A stretch of DNA of 64,000 bases from a virus. Positions 16,772-26,684 of the stretch are shown in pieces. Both the position numbers and the translations under genes were made by a program. Each line of letters starts with the position of its first letter. Position 1 is the first letter of the stretch. The notes below the pieces were generated by a model. That model was not told where the DNA came from, did no database searches, and saw only the letters and a list, made by a program, of their open reading frames with translations. Location of the stretch: the IMG/VR virus record IMGVR_UViG_3300021197_001635, positions 62,001 to 126,000 of that record; one strand, 5' to 3'.

Positions 16772-19039
16772 ATGGAAAAAACCGCTTTGAATACCAATCG
16801 TGACTCTAAGGATATCCTCGCTCGACTGCTGGCGACCGAGAATATCTGTGTCGAACACCAACCAGTACCAACAGCATACTTCGATACAGTCGAACGTCGA
16901 CTGGTCCTCCCAGTCTGGGAAAATATGGATAATGACCTTTACGACATGCTCGTTGGTCATGAAGTTGGTCATGCACTGTTCACCCCACATGGCAACGACT
17001 ACACCAAGGCCGCAATCGAGCGAATCGATGCTGCTGCGCCTGATAGTCGAGTCATGCCATACCTGAATGTGGTCGAAGATGTCCGCATCGAGAAGGCAAT
17101 CAAGGACAAGTTCCCAGGCCTTCGTCGCAATTTCATCAAGGCATACAAGGGCCTTGTTGACAGTGACTTCTTTGGAATCGCTGACAAGAATATCGATGAA
17201 ATGTCGCTCATCGATCGAGTTAATGTACACTACAAGGTGGGCAACCACGTGGAAGTGGCATTTTCTTCCGAGGAGCAGGTCATCGTCGATCAGATCGATC
17301 AGGTCACCACATGGGATGAGATGGTCGATGCCGCTGACGCATTGTACTCGCTCGCCAAAGAGCAGAAGCAGCAAGAGAAGCAGCAGGATCCTGATGATCA
17401 GGAAGAGTCTGCTTCTGCTGGTGACCACATGGACAACGAAGGTCAGTCCAGTTCTGCTGCCGATGAGGGCGACCAGTCCGACCAGACCGAGAACACCGAT
17501 GGTGAAGGTGGAGAGCAGGGTGGTGAAGAGCAGGGTGATGACTCTGGTGACTCGATGGACGATGATACCGACGATGGTGAGTCTGCTGATAGTCAGATGT
17601 CTGACAGCAGCAGCGATTCTCAGGATGGTGGAAATCAGACAGTCGACCAGATGGTTGATATGTCAGATCTTCCTGATGAATGTGAGACACAGAAGTCGAT
17701 GGAGAATGCCATCGAGAAGATGACCGATCAGATTGATGACCGTCGTCGAGTCTATATCACAATGCCCAAGCCTGACCTCGATGCGATCGTCATTCCAGTG
17801 GGCAAGGTGATGGATGACTTCCGCAAGCACCTTGCTCGTGACCGATACGATAGTTATCGCGATGACTATCTTTCCGCTTGCTACAACATCTTCACCTCCT
17901 TCCAGAAGGATGTGTCCAAGACCGTCAACAAGATGGCACAGCAGTTCGAGATGAAGAAAGCAGCAGACCAGTACAAGAGACGTGCAGTTACCGATTCTGG
18001 TGTGCTCGACACAATCAAGATGGTGAACTACCGATGGTCAGATGACGTGTTCCTGAAGAATACAGTCGTCCCTGGCGCTAAGAGTCACGGCATGATCATG
18101 TTCATCGACTGGAGTGGTTCGATGACTGATAAGATGTCCGATACCCTCAAGCAGTTGATGACTCTGATCATGTTCTGCAAGAAGGTCAACATCCCATACG
18201 ATGTCTATGCCTTCACGAGCAGCTACGTAGAAGATCCTGACCGCTGCTCCGCTACCAGCCGCAGCTACAAGGAAGGAGATGGTTTGATTGGTGACCTCCG
18301 CCTTCTCAATCTCATGTCTTCCTCGATGAAGAATCGCGATTGGACAGAGATGATGACTTACATGACCATGCTCACCAATGCATATGCTAACACTAACGAC
18401 AAGCACTTCACCACTTCATATCGGGTGGTCCCACAGGGTTACCATCTGGGTTGCACACCTCTTGACGATGCAATCGTCTGTGCTGCTGCAGTTGCCAAGG
18501 ATTTCAAGAATACGTACAATACTCAGATTGTCAACACCATCTTCTTGACTGACGGTTGTACCTCCAGTAGTCCTCTTTCTGGTTATTATAGCGGTGCGAA
18601 GCATTACAAGAACGGCCAGATGATCCATATTGATGGCATCGCTGTCCTCCGTGGCAAGCATGGCAAGATCTTCAACAATCACAAGACCACGACAGACAAT
18701 CTGCTTGAATGGTTCACAGCAGAGACTGGTATCCCAGTGCTGGGCATCTACGTTTGCCGCGACCGAGAGCTATACTACCTCTGCAATGAAGTCACCGATG
18801 AGATGTACACGAAGTTCAAGGCAGAAAAGAGCCTGGTGCTTGAGAATAGCGGTGGTTACAAGTCATTGTACGTGATGAATTCGACGAACACCAAGAAGGT
18901 CAAAGGCATCGATGATCTTTCTGGAGTAGTCAAGCCCGTGATGGTCAAGAATGCCATGGTCCGCGAGGCAAAGGCACGTAAGGCACAGCAGCGGATCATG
19001 GACACATTTGTCGCTAATATCTCCAAGGAGACAGTTTGA
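16772..19039 (+). CDS. CobT-like protein: N-terminal zincin motif plus VWA domain
   Basis: 755 residues. An N-terminal metallopeptidase-like part has VGHEVGHALFTPHG (HExxH at residues 63-67) and NVVEDVRIEKAI near 106. A very acidic, low-complexity linker (about 190-310) follows, then a VWA domain with a complete MIDAS: FIDWSGSMTDK near 446 and FLTDGCTSS near 592. This is the architecture of CobT-type partners of MoxR AAA+ ATPases (CobS-CobT, NorQ-NorD, CbbQ-CbbO). The matching CobS-like ATPase is at 46833 and shares promoter and operator. Likely an ATP-driven metal-dependent remodelling complex; true cobalt chelation is unproven. Codon use is more CGT/C-ending than the replication genes. Confidence 0.82.
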   Translation: MEKTALNTNRDSKDILARLLATENICVEHQPVPTAYFDTVERRLVLPVWENMDNDLYDMLVGHEVGHALFTPHGNDYTKAAIERIDAAAPDSRVMPYLNVVEDVRIEKAIKDKFPGLRRNFIKAYKGLVDSDFFGIADKNIDEMSLIDRVNVHYKVGNHVEVAFSSEEQVIVDQIDQVTTWDEMVDAADALYSLAKEQKQQEKQQDPDDQEESASAGDHMDNEGQSSSAADEGDQSDQTENTDGEGGEQGGEEQGDDSGDSMDDDTDDGESADSQMSDSSSDSQDGGNQTVDQMVDMSDLPDECETQKSMENAIEKMTDQIDDRRRVYITMPKPDLDAIVIPVGKVMDDFRKHLARDRYDSYRDDYLSACYNIFTSFQKDVSKTVNKMAQQFEMKKAADQYKRRAVTDSGVLDTIKMVNYRWSDDVFLKNTVVPGAKSHGMIMFIDWSGSMTDKMSDTLKQLMTLIMFCKKVNIPYDVYAFTSSYVEDPDRCSATSRSYKEGDGLIGDLRLLNLMSSSMKNRDWTEMMTYMTMLTNAYANTNDKHFTTSYRVVPQGYHLGCTPLDDAIVCAAAVAKDFKNTYNTQIVNTIFLTDGCTSSSPLSGYYSGAKHYKNGQMIHIDGIAVLRGKHGKIFNNHKTTTDNLLEWFTAETGIPVLGIYVCRDRELYYLCNEVTDEMYTKFKAEKSLVLENSGGYKSLYVMNSTNTKKVKGIDDLSGVVKPVMVKNAMVREAKARKAQQRIMDTFVANISKETV

Positions 19040-19533
19040 TGGATCTTTTCGAAAGAGCATTAGTAGTCATAGTTTTTTCCTTTATGACTTGGTTCGCCAT
19101 AGCCTCCACTGCGTATGCGGTGGAGGTGGGCGACATCAAAAAGCAGAATAAGTCCCTTCGCAAGCTGCTCGACGCAATTTGTGAGGTGGAATCAGGCTGC
19201 GATTCTTCCGCAGTTGGTGATAATGGAAAAGCCATCGGTGCTTATCAGATTTGGGAGAGTTATTGGATCGATGCCTGCAATTATAGCAGGAACGACGACT
19301 TGAGTCTTGACGACGGTTATGAAAGTTGCCTAGATAAGGAATACGCAGAGAAAGTAGTGTTGACTTATTGGGAACGATATGCCAACGAGAAAAGACTTGG
19401 ACGCAAACCAACACTCGAAGACAGAGCACGAATGCACAATGGTGGACCTCGTGCTGTATGGGCGAAGGGCAAGAAGAAGGAGAATCTTGACCTGTATTGG
19501 GAGAAGGTAAGTGAGGTACTTAACGGAGGCTGA
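19039..19533 (+). CDS. Secreted i-type (destabilase-like) lysozyme
   Basis: 164 residues from ATG 19039, which overlaps the previous stop (TGATG). Signal peptide or signal-anchor FERALVVIVFSFMTWFAIASTAYA (residues 5-28), then AICEVESGCDSS (catalytic-type Glu51 within CxxESGC), GAYQIWESYWIDAC and ARMHNGGPRA, which match invertebrate-type lysozyme signatures. It would cleave peptidoglycan glycan strands in the periplasm and is the best endolysin candidate in the window. The Sec signal means it could be exported without a classical holin. Confidence 0.8.
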   Translation: MDLFERALVVIVFSFMTWFAIASTAYAVEVGDIKKQNKSLRKLLDAICEVESGCDSSAVGDNGKAIGAYQIWESYWIDACNYSRNDDLSLDDGYESCLDKEYAEKVVLTYWERYANEKRLGRKPTLEDRARMHNGGPRAVWAKGKKKENLDLYWEKVSEVLNGG

Positions 19534-19536
19534 ACG

Positions 19537-19680
19537 ATGTCCGAAGGAGCAGGGAAGGGAGACAGGTTTAGACCAGTTGACCAAAAGAAATATGACGAGG
19601 GTTGGGAGTCCGCCTTCGGTGACAAGAAGAAAAAGAAAAAGAAGCATGTCGTAAAACGGCAGAAGGGCAAGAAAAAATGA
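19537..19680 (+). CDS. Small basic protein with KGDRFRPVDxKKY motif
   Basis: 47 residues. Contains GKGDRFRPVDQKKYDEGWE followed by FGDKKKKKKK and a Lys-rich tail. Short proteins with a KGDxxRPV motif recur in marine T4-like phages; function unknown, nucleic-acid binding is plausible from charge. It follows the lysozyme by three bases and overlaps the next start (ATGA). Confidence 0.6.
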   Translation: MSEGAGKGDRFRPVDQKKYDEGWESAFGDKKKKKKKHVVKRQKGKKK

Positions 19681-19835
19681 GTTATACAGATGGAACCCCT
19701 CTGGGGAATTTAATCGACCGATGTGTTGATGGATGGGCTAACATTCTTGGTTTCACCCAAAAGGGCAAAAATACCAAGAAGAAGGTCACAGTTAAAAAGA
19801 AAGCCGTAAATAAGAAGGTGAAGAAAAATGGATGA
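19677..19835 (+). CDS. Small basic protein
   Basis: 52 residues. Hydrophobic/amphipathic N-terminal half (GNLIDRCVDGWANILGFTQ), then a Lys-rich tail (KKKVTVKKKAVNKKVKK). Overlaps both neighbours by a few bases. Possibly nucleic-acid or membrane associated; no family recognised. Confidence 0.55.
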   Translation: MSYTDGTPLGNLIDRCVDGWANILGFTQKGKNTKKKVTVKKKAVNKKVKKNG

Positions 19836-20142
19836 TCCAAAATTGATTCGAACGAGTGCTGGTGAAGAAATCCTATGTAAGGTAGAGTACAATGGCGACT
19901 CTTATACTATGAAGGATCCTCTGGTGATGATCCCTGCTGGAGACCGTCAACTGGGGTTTGTACCTTGGTTGCCATACTGTGATTGGACTAATGGCCTTAC
20001 AGTGGACAAGTCATTCGTGTCCTTCATCGCAGAACCCAGCAAGGTATTGATTTCTGAATACCACTCCAGCATGACTGGTCTTGTGGTTCCCACAGAGAAG
20101 TCTGTAACCACCAGCATCCCAACATTGAAGATCACGGAGTAG
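19828..20142 (+). CDS. Sm/LSm-like beta protein
   Basis: 104 residues. The N-terminal pattern IRTSAGEEILCKVEYNGDSYTMKDPLVMI (split over residues 7-36) resembles Sm1-type strands of LSm-like proteins found in marine phages, followed by GFVPWLPYC and a conserved-looking EPSKVLISEYH. Hfq/Sm-like folds bind RNA, but the binding residues cannot be confirmed by eye. Co-translated with the small basic genes upstream. Confidence 0.55.
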   Translation: MDDPKLIRTSAGEEILCKVEYNGDSYTMKDPLVMIPAGDRQLGFVPWLPYCDWTNGLTVDKSFVSFIAEPSKVLISEYHSSMTGLVVPTEKSVTTSIPTLKITE

Positions 20143-20146
20143 AACA

Positions 20147-20278
20147 ATGGCTAAGAGAGGGCACGACCCGACAGTACAGAACCGCATCAAGGCAGGCTCA
20201 CCTAGGACCTCCAAAAGGAAGAAGGGCAACGCCCCTTCAAGGACGTCTAGGAAGGGAAACGGAACGAGGATCCGATGA
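20147..20278 (+). CDS. Small Arg/Lys-rich protein
   Basis: 43 residues, about one third Arg/Lys with Ser/Thr/Gly (SPRTSKRKKGNAPSRTSRKG). Likely binds nucleic acid. It ends eight bases before the tRNA-Arg gene. No family recognised. Confidence 0.5.
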   Translation: MAKRGHDPTVQNRIKAGSPRTSKRKKGNAPSRTSRKGNGTRIR

Positions 20279-20285
20279 CCCCCAC

Positions 20286-20359
20286 GCGTCTGTAGCTCAA
20301 ATGGACAGAGCAACGGCCTTCTAAGCCGTAGGTTGCAGGTTCGAGTCCTGCCAGACGTG
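20286..20359 (+). tRNA. tRNA-Arg (anticodon TCT)
   Basis: Complete cloverleaf: acceptor GCGTCTG/CAGACGT, D arm TAGCTC...GAGC, anticodon stem CGGCC with loop TTCTAAG, T arm with GGTTCGAGTCC. It reads AGA, the dominant arginine codon of the replication and head genes. Confidence 0.93.
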
Positions 20360-20385
20360 CTTCAAAATGTAAGACCCCAGTGATT

Positions 20386-20769
20386 ATGTCAATCAGCATT
20401 ACAAATAGATTTCTGAAGTACGCCGATACTGCCCTTGGGATATCGAGAGAGATATGTCGTTCCAAAAGGCATGTGAGTCTCATAACCACCAAGAAGGGTT
20501 CTGTGCTCGCATGCGGGACGAACCAGTTCCGAACGCATCCTCTGGCAAAGCAATATGGCTATCGATACGATGAGGTACATTCAGAATTGGATGCCCTCCT
20601 GAAGCTACCCAAGGGTGCTGATAGGAACGACCTCGTTCTCCTCAATTTTCGATTTAATAGATTCGGAGATATGAGGATCAGCAAGCCATGTTGTCTTTGT
20701 CTACCTTGGTGCAGGGTGGTATTCAGTGACATTTTTTATAGCACCGATGAAGGAATGATGAGGCTATGA
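20386..20769 (+). CDS. Cytidine/deoxycytidylate deaminase-fold protein
   Basis: 127 residues. Zinc-deaminase motifs are present: HSELDAL near residue 62 (His ligand and catalytic Glu) and KPCCLCLPWC near 102 (PCxxC). Upstream strand RHVSLITTKKGSVLACGTN fits the fold. This family deaminates (deoxy)cytidine compounds or bases; a dCMP-to-dUMP role feeding ThyX is possible but the substrate is not defined. Overlaps the next gene by four bases. Confidence 0.72.
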   Translation: MSISITNRFLKYADTALGISREICRSKRHVSLITTKKGSVLACGTNQFRTHPLAKQYGYRYDEVHSELDALLKLPKGADRNDLVLLNFRFNRFGDMRISKPCCLCLPWCRVVFSDIFYSTDEGMMRL

Positions 20770-21251
20770 ATATTTTTGCAGTACATAAAGATCCTAAGAT
20801 CTCAGCACGTATGCTTTGTGACAAGCACATCTGCAAGATGATCCTAGAGTCGGTGCAGATGCTATGCACTGCGTTTCCTGATGGTGACGCACCAAAGACT
20901 TGCGGTGCTAGCCATGTTAATCATCCTTGCTCACGTTGGGCAAGAGAGACATCCAGCAACTATGATTGGTTGTCTGAGCATGTCATCACCCTGTGTGATG
21001 AATATACTAAGCGGTATGGCAAGGTCCATGCTTGGGATGATGCGGTTAAATGGTTGTATGATAACAACCCTCTCCCCAAGGGAGACATTACCCAACACCC
21101 CCAATGCATGCCTGCCTACTGTAAGGTAGATGGAGACCCCATCGAGGCATACCGAAATTATTATGTCCACGAGAAAGCCTACATGGCAAAGTGGAAGAAC
21201 AGTGATACTCCTAGGTGGTATCTCACCGCAATCGAGGAAGTGAAGAAGTGA
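20766..21251 (+). CDS. Conserved phage protein (MNIFxxxKDPKxxARxxCDKHxxKMxLES family)
   Basis: 161 residues. The N-terminus MNIFAVHKDPKISARMLCDKH with KMILESVQMLCTAF belongs to a widespread phage family of unknown activity. Further conserved aromatic residues: NHPCSRWARETSSNYDWL near 55, YTKRYGKVHAW near 79, and a Trp/Tyr-rich end. Conserved His and Asp/Glu suggest an enzyme. Co-transcribed with the deaminase-fold gene; roles in nucleotide metabolism are only inferred. Confidence 0.7.
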   Translation: MNIFAVHKDPKISARMLCDKHICKMILESVQMLCTAFPDGDAPKTCGASHVNHPCSRWARETSSNYDWLSEHVITLCDEYTKRYGKVHAWDDAVKWLYDNNPLPKGDITQHPQCMPAYCKVDGDPIEAYRNYYVHEKAYMAKWKNSDTPRWYLTAIEEVKK

Positions 21252-21418
21252 TTGATTTTCTTGTAAAAGCACTACCCCTTATATCTGCCATCCTTTACAT
21301 GGTAGTCGGCATTGGATACGGGATTAGGAAAGAGTGGGCATGGTGTCTGGTGTGGATGTCTTACGCCCTTGCCAATGTTGGACTCGTACTGGCGGCTATC
21401 GCAGGAGAGGCTAAATGA
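21248..21418 (+). CDS. Small two-helix membrane protein
   Basis: 56 residues from GTG 21248, overlapping the previous stop (GTGA) with GAGGAAG seven bases upstream. Two hydrophobic helices, ALPLISAILYMVVGIGYGI and CLVWMSYALANVGLVLAAI, separated by the charged turn RKEW. Holin-like size and topology, but no other support. Confidence 0.6.
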   Translation: MIDFLVKALPLISAILYMVVGIGYGIRKEWAWCLVWMSYALANVGLVLAAIAGEAK

Positions 21419-21759
21419 CTTACGTTTCCGTGCGTGGTGGATACGAGAGAGGCGAAATCGCCGTGAAGGTGGCAGAGTGGTGTGTTGAGCATTTTGACAT
21501 TGAACCGAAGAGGGTGGACATCCAAGTCAACCATGCATACAGGGATTGCTGGGGGGCCTGTGATGAGGTGTCTAGAGGAGAATACTCGATAATTGTAGTC
21601 GCTAGGCAGTCTCTAAGAGACTTTATTGCCACTGTCACACACGAGATGGTGCATGTCAAGCAGTGGGAGACTGGCAGATGGTCTGGTGACGGTGAAAAGG
21701 AAGCAGAGAGATTGCAGTACAAGCTTGCTGACAAGATCTGGAAAGAAGATGTGATTTGA
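21415..21759 (+). CDS. SprT-like zinc metallopeptidase-type protein
   Basis: 114 residues. THEMVHVKQWETG near residue 74 gives HExxH, followed by a downstream acidic helix with GEKEAERLQY near 91 that can supply the third ligand. This is the layout of small SprT/IrrE-type zincins in phages. Possible roles include processing of DNA-bound or regulatory proteins; no substrate can be named. ATGA overlap with the membrane protein. Confidence 0.68.
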   Translation: MTYVSVRGGYERGEIAVKVAEWCVEHFDIEPKRVDIQVNHAYRDCWGACDEVSRGEYSIIVVARQSLRDFIATVTHEMVHVKQWETGRWSGDGEKEAERLQYKLADKIWKEDVI

Positions 21760-21766
21760 CAACTAT

Positions 21767-21839
21767 GCGCCTGTAGCTCAATTGGTAGAGCGTTAGATTT
21801 CCAATCTAAATGTTGACGGTTCGAGTCCGTCCAGGCGCT
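21767..21839 (+). tRNA. tRNA-Gly (anticodon TCC)
   Basis: Acceptor GCGCCTG/CAGGCGC, D arm TAGCTCAATTGGTAGAGC, anticodon stem TTAGA/TCTAA with loop TTTCCAA, T arm ACGGTTCGAGTCCGT. It reads GGA, common in these genes. Seven bases after the SprT-like gene. Confidence 0.93.
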
Positions 21840-21843
21840 TTAA

Positions 21844-21916
21844 GCGAGTGTAGCCCAACGGCAGAGGCAGTGGACTTAAAATCCATACAGTGTGGGTTCG
21901 AATCCCACCACTCGTA
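21844..21916 (+). tRNA. tRNA-Leu-like (anticodon TAA), short variable arm
   Basis: Acceptor GCGAGTG/CACTCGT, anticodon loop CTTAAAA (anticodon TAA), T arm GTGGGTTCGAATCCCAC. It reads TTA. Unlike classical tRNA-Leu it lacks the long variable arm, so the charging identity should be treated with care. Confidence 0.85.
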
Positions 21917-21933
21917 TTTTCGAGAGGAAGATA

Positions 21934-22192
21934 ATGAAGAATAAAATCGTACTTGAAATCACATTAGAGAGCGAGGCCTATGTGGATGAGTTCAAATCGG
22001 ACCCCAACCGCACCATGGATCTATGCCCTATTGATATGATGAAAATGATTGCAGGACAATGTAGACTTCCTTGGATGACCCACGGTATTAAAACGGTCAG
22101 ATGGAAAGAGCAGAGTCAGGATGAACAATATGAATTCGATGTGTATCGACTTCAGTATGCATATGATGATATAGGACAAAAGGACAAGACCA

Positions 22193-22215
<23 letters not shown>
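21934..22215 (+). CDS. Hypothetical protein upstream of IMP dehydrogenase
   Basis: 93 residues from ATG 21934 (GAGGAAG upstream). Starts with alternating strands (KNKIVLEITLESEAYVDEF) and contains CPIDMMKMIAGQCRLP. Overlaps the IMP dehydrogenase start by 23 bases, so the two are translated together. No family recognised. Confidence 0.62.
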
Positions 22216-24296
<2,081 letters not shown>

Positions 24297-24452
24297 TAGT
24301 ATTCTGAGATATATTCAGCAGCCATGTATGTGCATTCCCAGTATTGGGAGCCATAGCCGTCCCAGTGATTTAGACAGCCGCTAGTGTGCAACACGAGATT
24401 ATGCTAATAGCTCGGCATATCGTGTAACAAATCAAACAAATTTAAATACGTG

Positions 24453-24491
24453 CAAACGCCTCACGCCGCAAAGCCGCTGTGTGGGCGTTTG
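24453..24491 (+). terminator. Possible terminator hairpin
   Basis: CAAACGCC pairs with GGCGTTTG around a 23-base loop that itself has short GC pairing; a weak TTGTT run follows. It lies about 160 bases after the adenine deaminase gene. Poor T tract keeps confidence low. Confidence 0.35.
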
Positions 24492-24885
24492 TTGTATCAT
24501 GAGCTAGAACAAATCAAATCAAATCGAAGTGCTCATGGATTTTACCAGGTGAACTGTTTGTGCATGTGTGCAAATCTGTGCACATTAGCTTTTGTGTAAT
24601 TAAGAATGCAACGCCGCATGCACGGCTGTTAGTACTGTCAGAATCAATTGAATCAGTGCAACATGGCTGCGGGCGCATAACCTTTATAATAATTGCAATA
24701 ATAAAAACAAAAAAAAATAGAGACTGGTGTATCCATGTATATCTGCAGTATGGATGTATATCTGGTGTATTTGAATGTAATGCACGCCTACGAAATATAT
24801 GGGGGGATATTCGCGGAGCGAGATATATACCCCTAGGGAACCCCCCCAACTAAACCACCCGATTCTCTGTGAGGCTCTGATTCCT

Positions 24886-24893
24886 TATAAATA
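24886..24893 (+). promoter_or_regulatory. T4-type late promoter for head-internal protein block
   Basis: Exact TATAAATA, 92 bases before the first late gene at 24985, with no terminator-like T tract between. Confidence 0.65.
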
Positions 24894-24984
24894 CATGCAG
24901 AAGACAATATACACCCCCTCGGCGGGGGGAAAACATATACTACCCAAGGGACCCACAATTTTTCCTAAAAAGGATATTTGAAAA

Positions 24985-25626
24985 ATGACAATCCAAAACA
25001 GAATTTACATGCAGAAGTTAATGGATAGCTTGAAAAGAGCAGAAGAAGATTTACTAAAGGAAAATATCGCGGGTATGCCCCCTGCTGGCGGTGGATCTCC
25101 TTTAGGTTCGATGCCCCCAGGCGGAATGAGACGTATCCCTGGAATGGGTAGTACACCATTCCGTAGTAAAAGGAATCCTGGAAGTAATACCGATCAAGTA
25201 CAGGGTGATAGATTCCCTGATAAGATGGATGTGATCAGTCAAGATGGTGGAGTAGGATTCCCACCATCATGGTGGTCAGAAGAAAACGGACCTTTCCAAG
25301 ATCAGACGCACCAGATGGCTGCATGGTTCCAGTGGTTGCATAATCATGGTGGACTCGAAGCATTCTTGCAGGGATACCAAGGTCAAGTCACCCCCGCTAT
25401 GGAATATTTCTGGGAGAACCTTGGTTATCTCTTGAATAACATGGAAAACTATTACGGGTGGGATCCAGATGGATGGAGTCCTTACATAACTGGTTATTTC
25501 AATCAGTTAATGGGTGCTATTAATAACTACAATGCTCATATGGCTGGTGGTTACATAGATAATCCCGATCCTTCCATCGACGGTGGGTTGACCAATGGAC
25601 TTGGTGCACCTCCTGCTGGTGGTTGA
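24985..25626 (+). CDS. Head-internal/scaffold-type protein with N-terminal cleavage motif
   Basis: 213 residues. The N-terminus is a basic amphipathic helix (NRIYMQKLMDSLKRAEEDLLKE) with a gp21-type site LKE/N near residue 29. The rest is Gly/Pro/Met-rich, then Trp/Phe-rich (AWFQWLHNHGG) with an acidic end. It resembles scaffold or internal-core proteins that are trimmed during prohead maturation. Function not recognised. Confidence 0.55.
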   Translation: MTIQNRIYMQKLMDSLKRAEEDLLKENIAGMPPAGGGSPLGSMPPGGMRRIPGMGSTPFRSKRNPGSNTDQVQGDRFPDKMDVISQDGGVGFPPSWWSEENGPFQDQTHQMAAWFQWLHNHGGLEAFLQGYQGQVTPAMEYFWENLGYLLNNMENYYGWDPDGWSPYITGYFNQLMGAINNYNAHMAGGYIDNPDPSIDGGLTNGLGAPPAGG

Positions 25627-25677
25627 TAACCCCTTTCCTCTTCCGAAAGATTCGACCTTTAAAAAGGATGCTGAGAT

Positions 25678-26193
25678 ATGGGAATGTTCTTCGAAAACTT
25701 CGACCCAGTTGCGGGTGTTGCCGTGCCCGCAACTGGGGGATTGACTGTCAATGAAGCAAAGGGAGTGCCTATGAATCATAGGCAGACCTATCCTGGGAGA
25801 GAGAACCACCCCGCAGTTCCGCCTCCTTCCCAACAAGTGGATCGCTTCCGCTATGATGTCGAGTCAAGGCCAGATACGCCTGGCTCTCTAGATTGGTTAC
25901 AACAACTTCGGAAGCCCGACGCTCAACAGTGGTATGAGTTTCTGGTTCCAATAGAGTTCAGGGATCCGAGGTTCACGCTCGAAAGATTGCCACCCATGCC
26001 ACCAATCCCTCCCCAACAGCAGTTTAGTAACCCTGGACCTCTCCTACCCGATGACCCTTCAGATATTGGTGAGCCTGGACCACCACGTTTACCATATCAG
26101 CAACTTACACCGCCAGGAAATCAGGTAAATCCTACACCCATGACACCACAAGAAGTAAAAAACATGCTTAAAGACATGATGAGGAGAAAATAG
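25678..26193 (+). CDS. Proline-rich late protein, possible head-internal
   Basis: 171 residues, very Pro/Gln-rich (PPMPPIPPQQQ, PGPLLPDDPS) with a helical basic C-terminus TPQEVKNMLKDMMRRK. A VNE/A motif near residue 26 could be a prohead-protease site. The first codons carry a perfect 12-bp inverted repeat (25704-25737). AAGGA lies upstream of ATG 25678. No family recognised. Confidence 0.5.
   Translation: MGMFFENFDPVAGVAVPATGGLTVNEAKGVPMNHRQTYPGRENHPAVPPPSQQVDRFRYDVESRPDTPGSLDWLQQLRKPDAQQWYEFLVPIEFRDPRFTLERLPPMPPIPPQQQFSNPGPLLPDDPSDIGEPGPPRLPYQQLTPPGNQVNPTPMTPQEVKNMLKDMMRRK
25704..25737 (+). repeat. Perfect 12-bp inverted repeat inside coding start
   Basis: CCCAGTTGCGGG and CCCGCAACTGGG with ten bases between. 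It would form a very stable RNA stem at codons 9-20 of the Pro-rich gene. No U tract follows, so it is more likely an mRNA structure or binding site than a terminator. Confidence 0.75.
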
Positions 26194-26194
26194 A

Positions 26195-26244
26195 ATGAGC
26201 ATCTATAGGAAAAATGATAATATCAAAAGCCTAACAGAGGCATA
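26195..26244 (+). repeat. 50-bp perfect direct repeat, copy 1
   Basis: The coding start of head-internal protein A; repeated without mismatch at 26635-26684. It encodes the targeting peptide up to the LTE/A site. Confidence 0.9.
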
Positions 26245-26638
26245 CAAGGGAATGTTCTCCCCTGAGAAATCGAACGATCCCATCGCAGATGATTATGCAG
26301 CATCGCAAAATGAAACATATATGGCGCCCAACGCAAATTCACCAATGATGAATGATAAACCAGCATCACTCTCTAAGGGTGATATGGGTTCTAAGATGCC
26401 TGATCAATCCGTCTCCCAACCCCCAGAAGGCGGTTTGGACATGTTAGGTACATACACTGAGTCTTTCTTGGACTGGTTCTTATGGTTTATGGAAAATCAG
26501 GACTCTCTTGATTTTAACAACATGGGTTCTTACATGCAGCAAATATACAATATAATTGGTAATTCTGTTCCAAACGGTCAGTTTAACCAAGATTCATTGA
26601 ACCACATACTAGCAAACTGGGGGCAACCTTACGTATGA
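26195..26638 (+). CDS. CTS-bearing head-internal protein A
   Basis: 147 residues. The N-terminus MSIYRKNDNIKSLTEAYKGM contains a probable prohead protease site LTE/A after residue 15. The body is Ser/Pro/Met-rich, then a Trp/Phe patch (FLDWFLWFMENQ). The first 50 bases are identical to those of the next gene. Likely packaged with the core; function unknown. Confidence 0.62.
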   Translation: MSIYRKNDNIKSLTEAYKGMFSPEKSNDPIADDYAASQNETYMAPNANSPMMNDKPASLSKGDMGSKMPDQSVSQPPEGGLDMLGTYTESFLDWFLWFMENQDSLDFNNMGSYMQQIYNIIGNSVPNGQFNQDSLNHILANWGQPYV

Positions 26639-26684
26639 GCATCTATAGGAAAAATGATAATATCAAAAGCCTAACAGAGGCATA
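26635..26684 (+). repeat. 50-bp perfect direct repeat, copy 2
   Basis: Start of head-internal protein B, identical to 26195-26244. Sequence diverges immediately after the encoded cleavage site. Confidence 0.9.

Larger units (their letters stand above)
24297..24984 (+). other. 688-bp gene-free region with hairpins
   Basis: No convincing coding frame. Contents: hairpin ACACGA...CGTGT at 24391-24425; a GC stem CAAACGCC/GGCGTTTG at 24453-24491; inverted repeat CATGAGC/GCTCATG at 24498-24537; an A-rich run near 24708; CCTAGGG motifs like those upstream of the CobS/CobT genes; a TATAAATA box at 24886. It separates the early metabolic block from the late head-protein block and could hold an origin, packaging site or noncoding RNA. 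Confidence 0.6.

Noticed and set aside
17067-17723. Long alternative frame inside the VWA gene
   Set aside because: Ser/Arg-rich shadow of the acidic linker in another frame, without ribosome site.
20766-21251. T4 DenV-type pyrimidine dimer glycosylase
   Set aside because: Length is similar but no DenV sequence pattern is recognisable; left as conserved phage protein of unknown role.
24514-24981. Several short frames in the 24.3-25 kb gap
   Set aside because: No ribosome sites, odd Cys/Pro/Arg-rich compositions and overlap on both strands; treated as noncoding.
25704-25737. Inverted repeat as a terminator
   Set aside because: No T tract follows and it lies inside a frame with a good ribosome site upstream.
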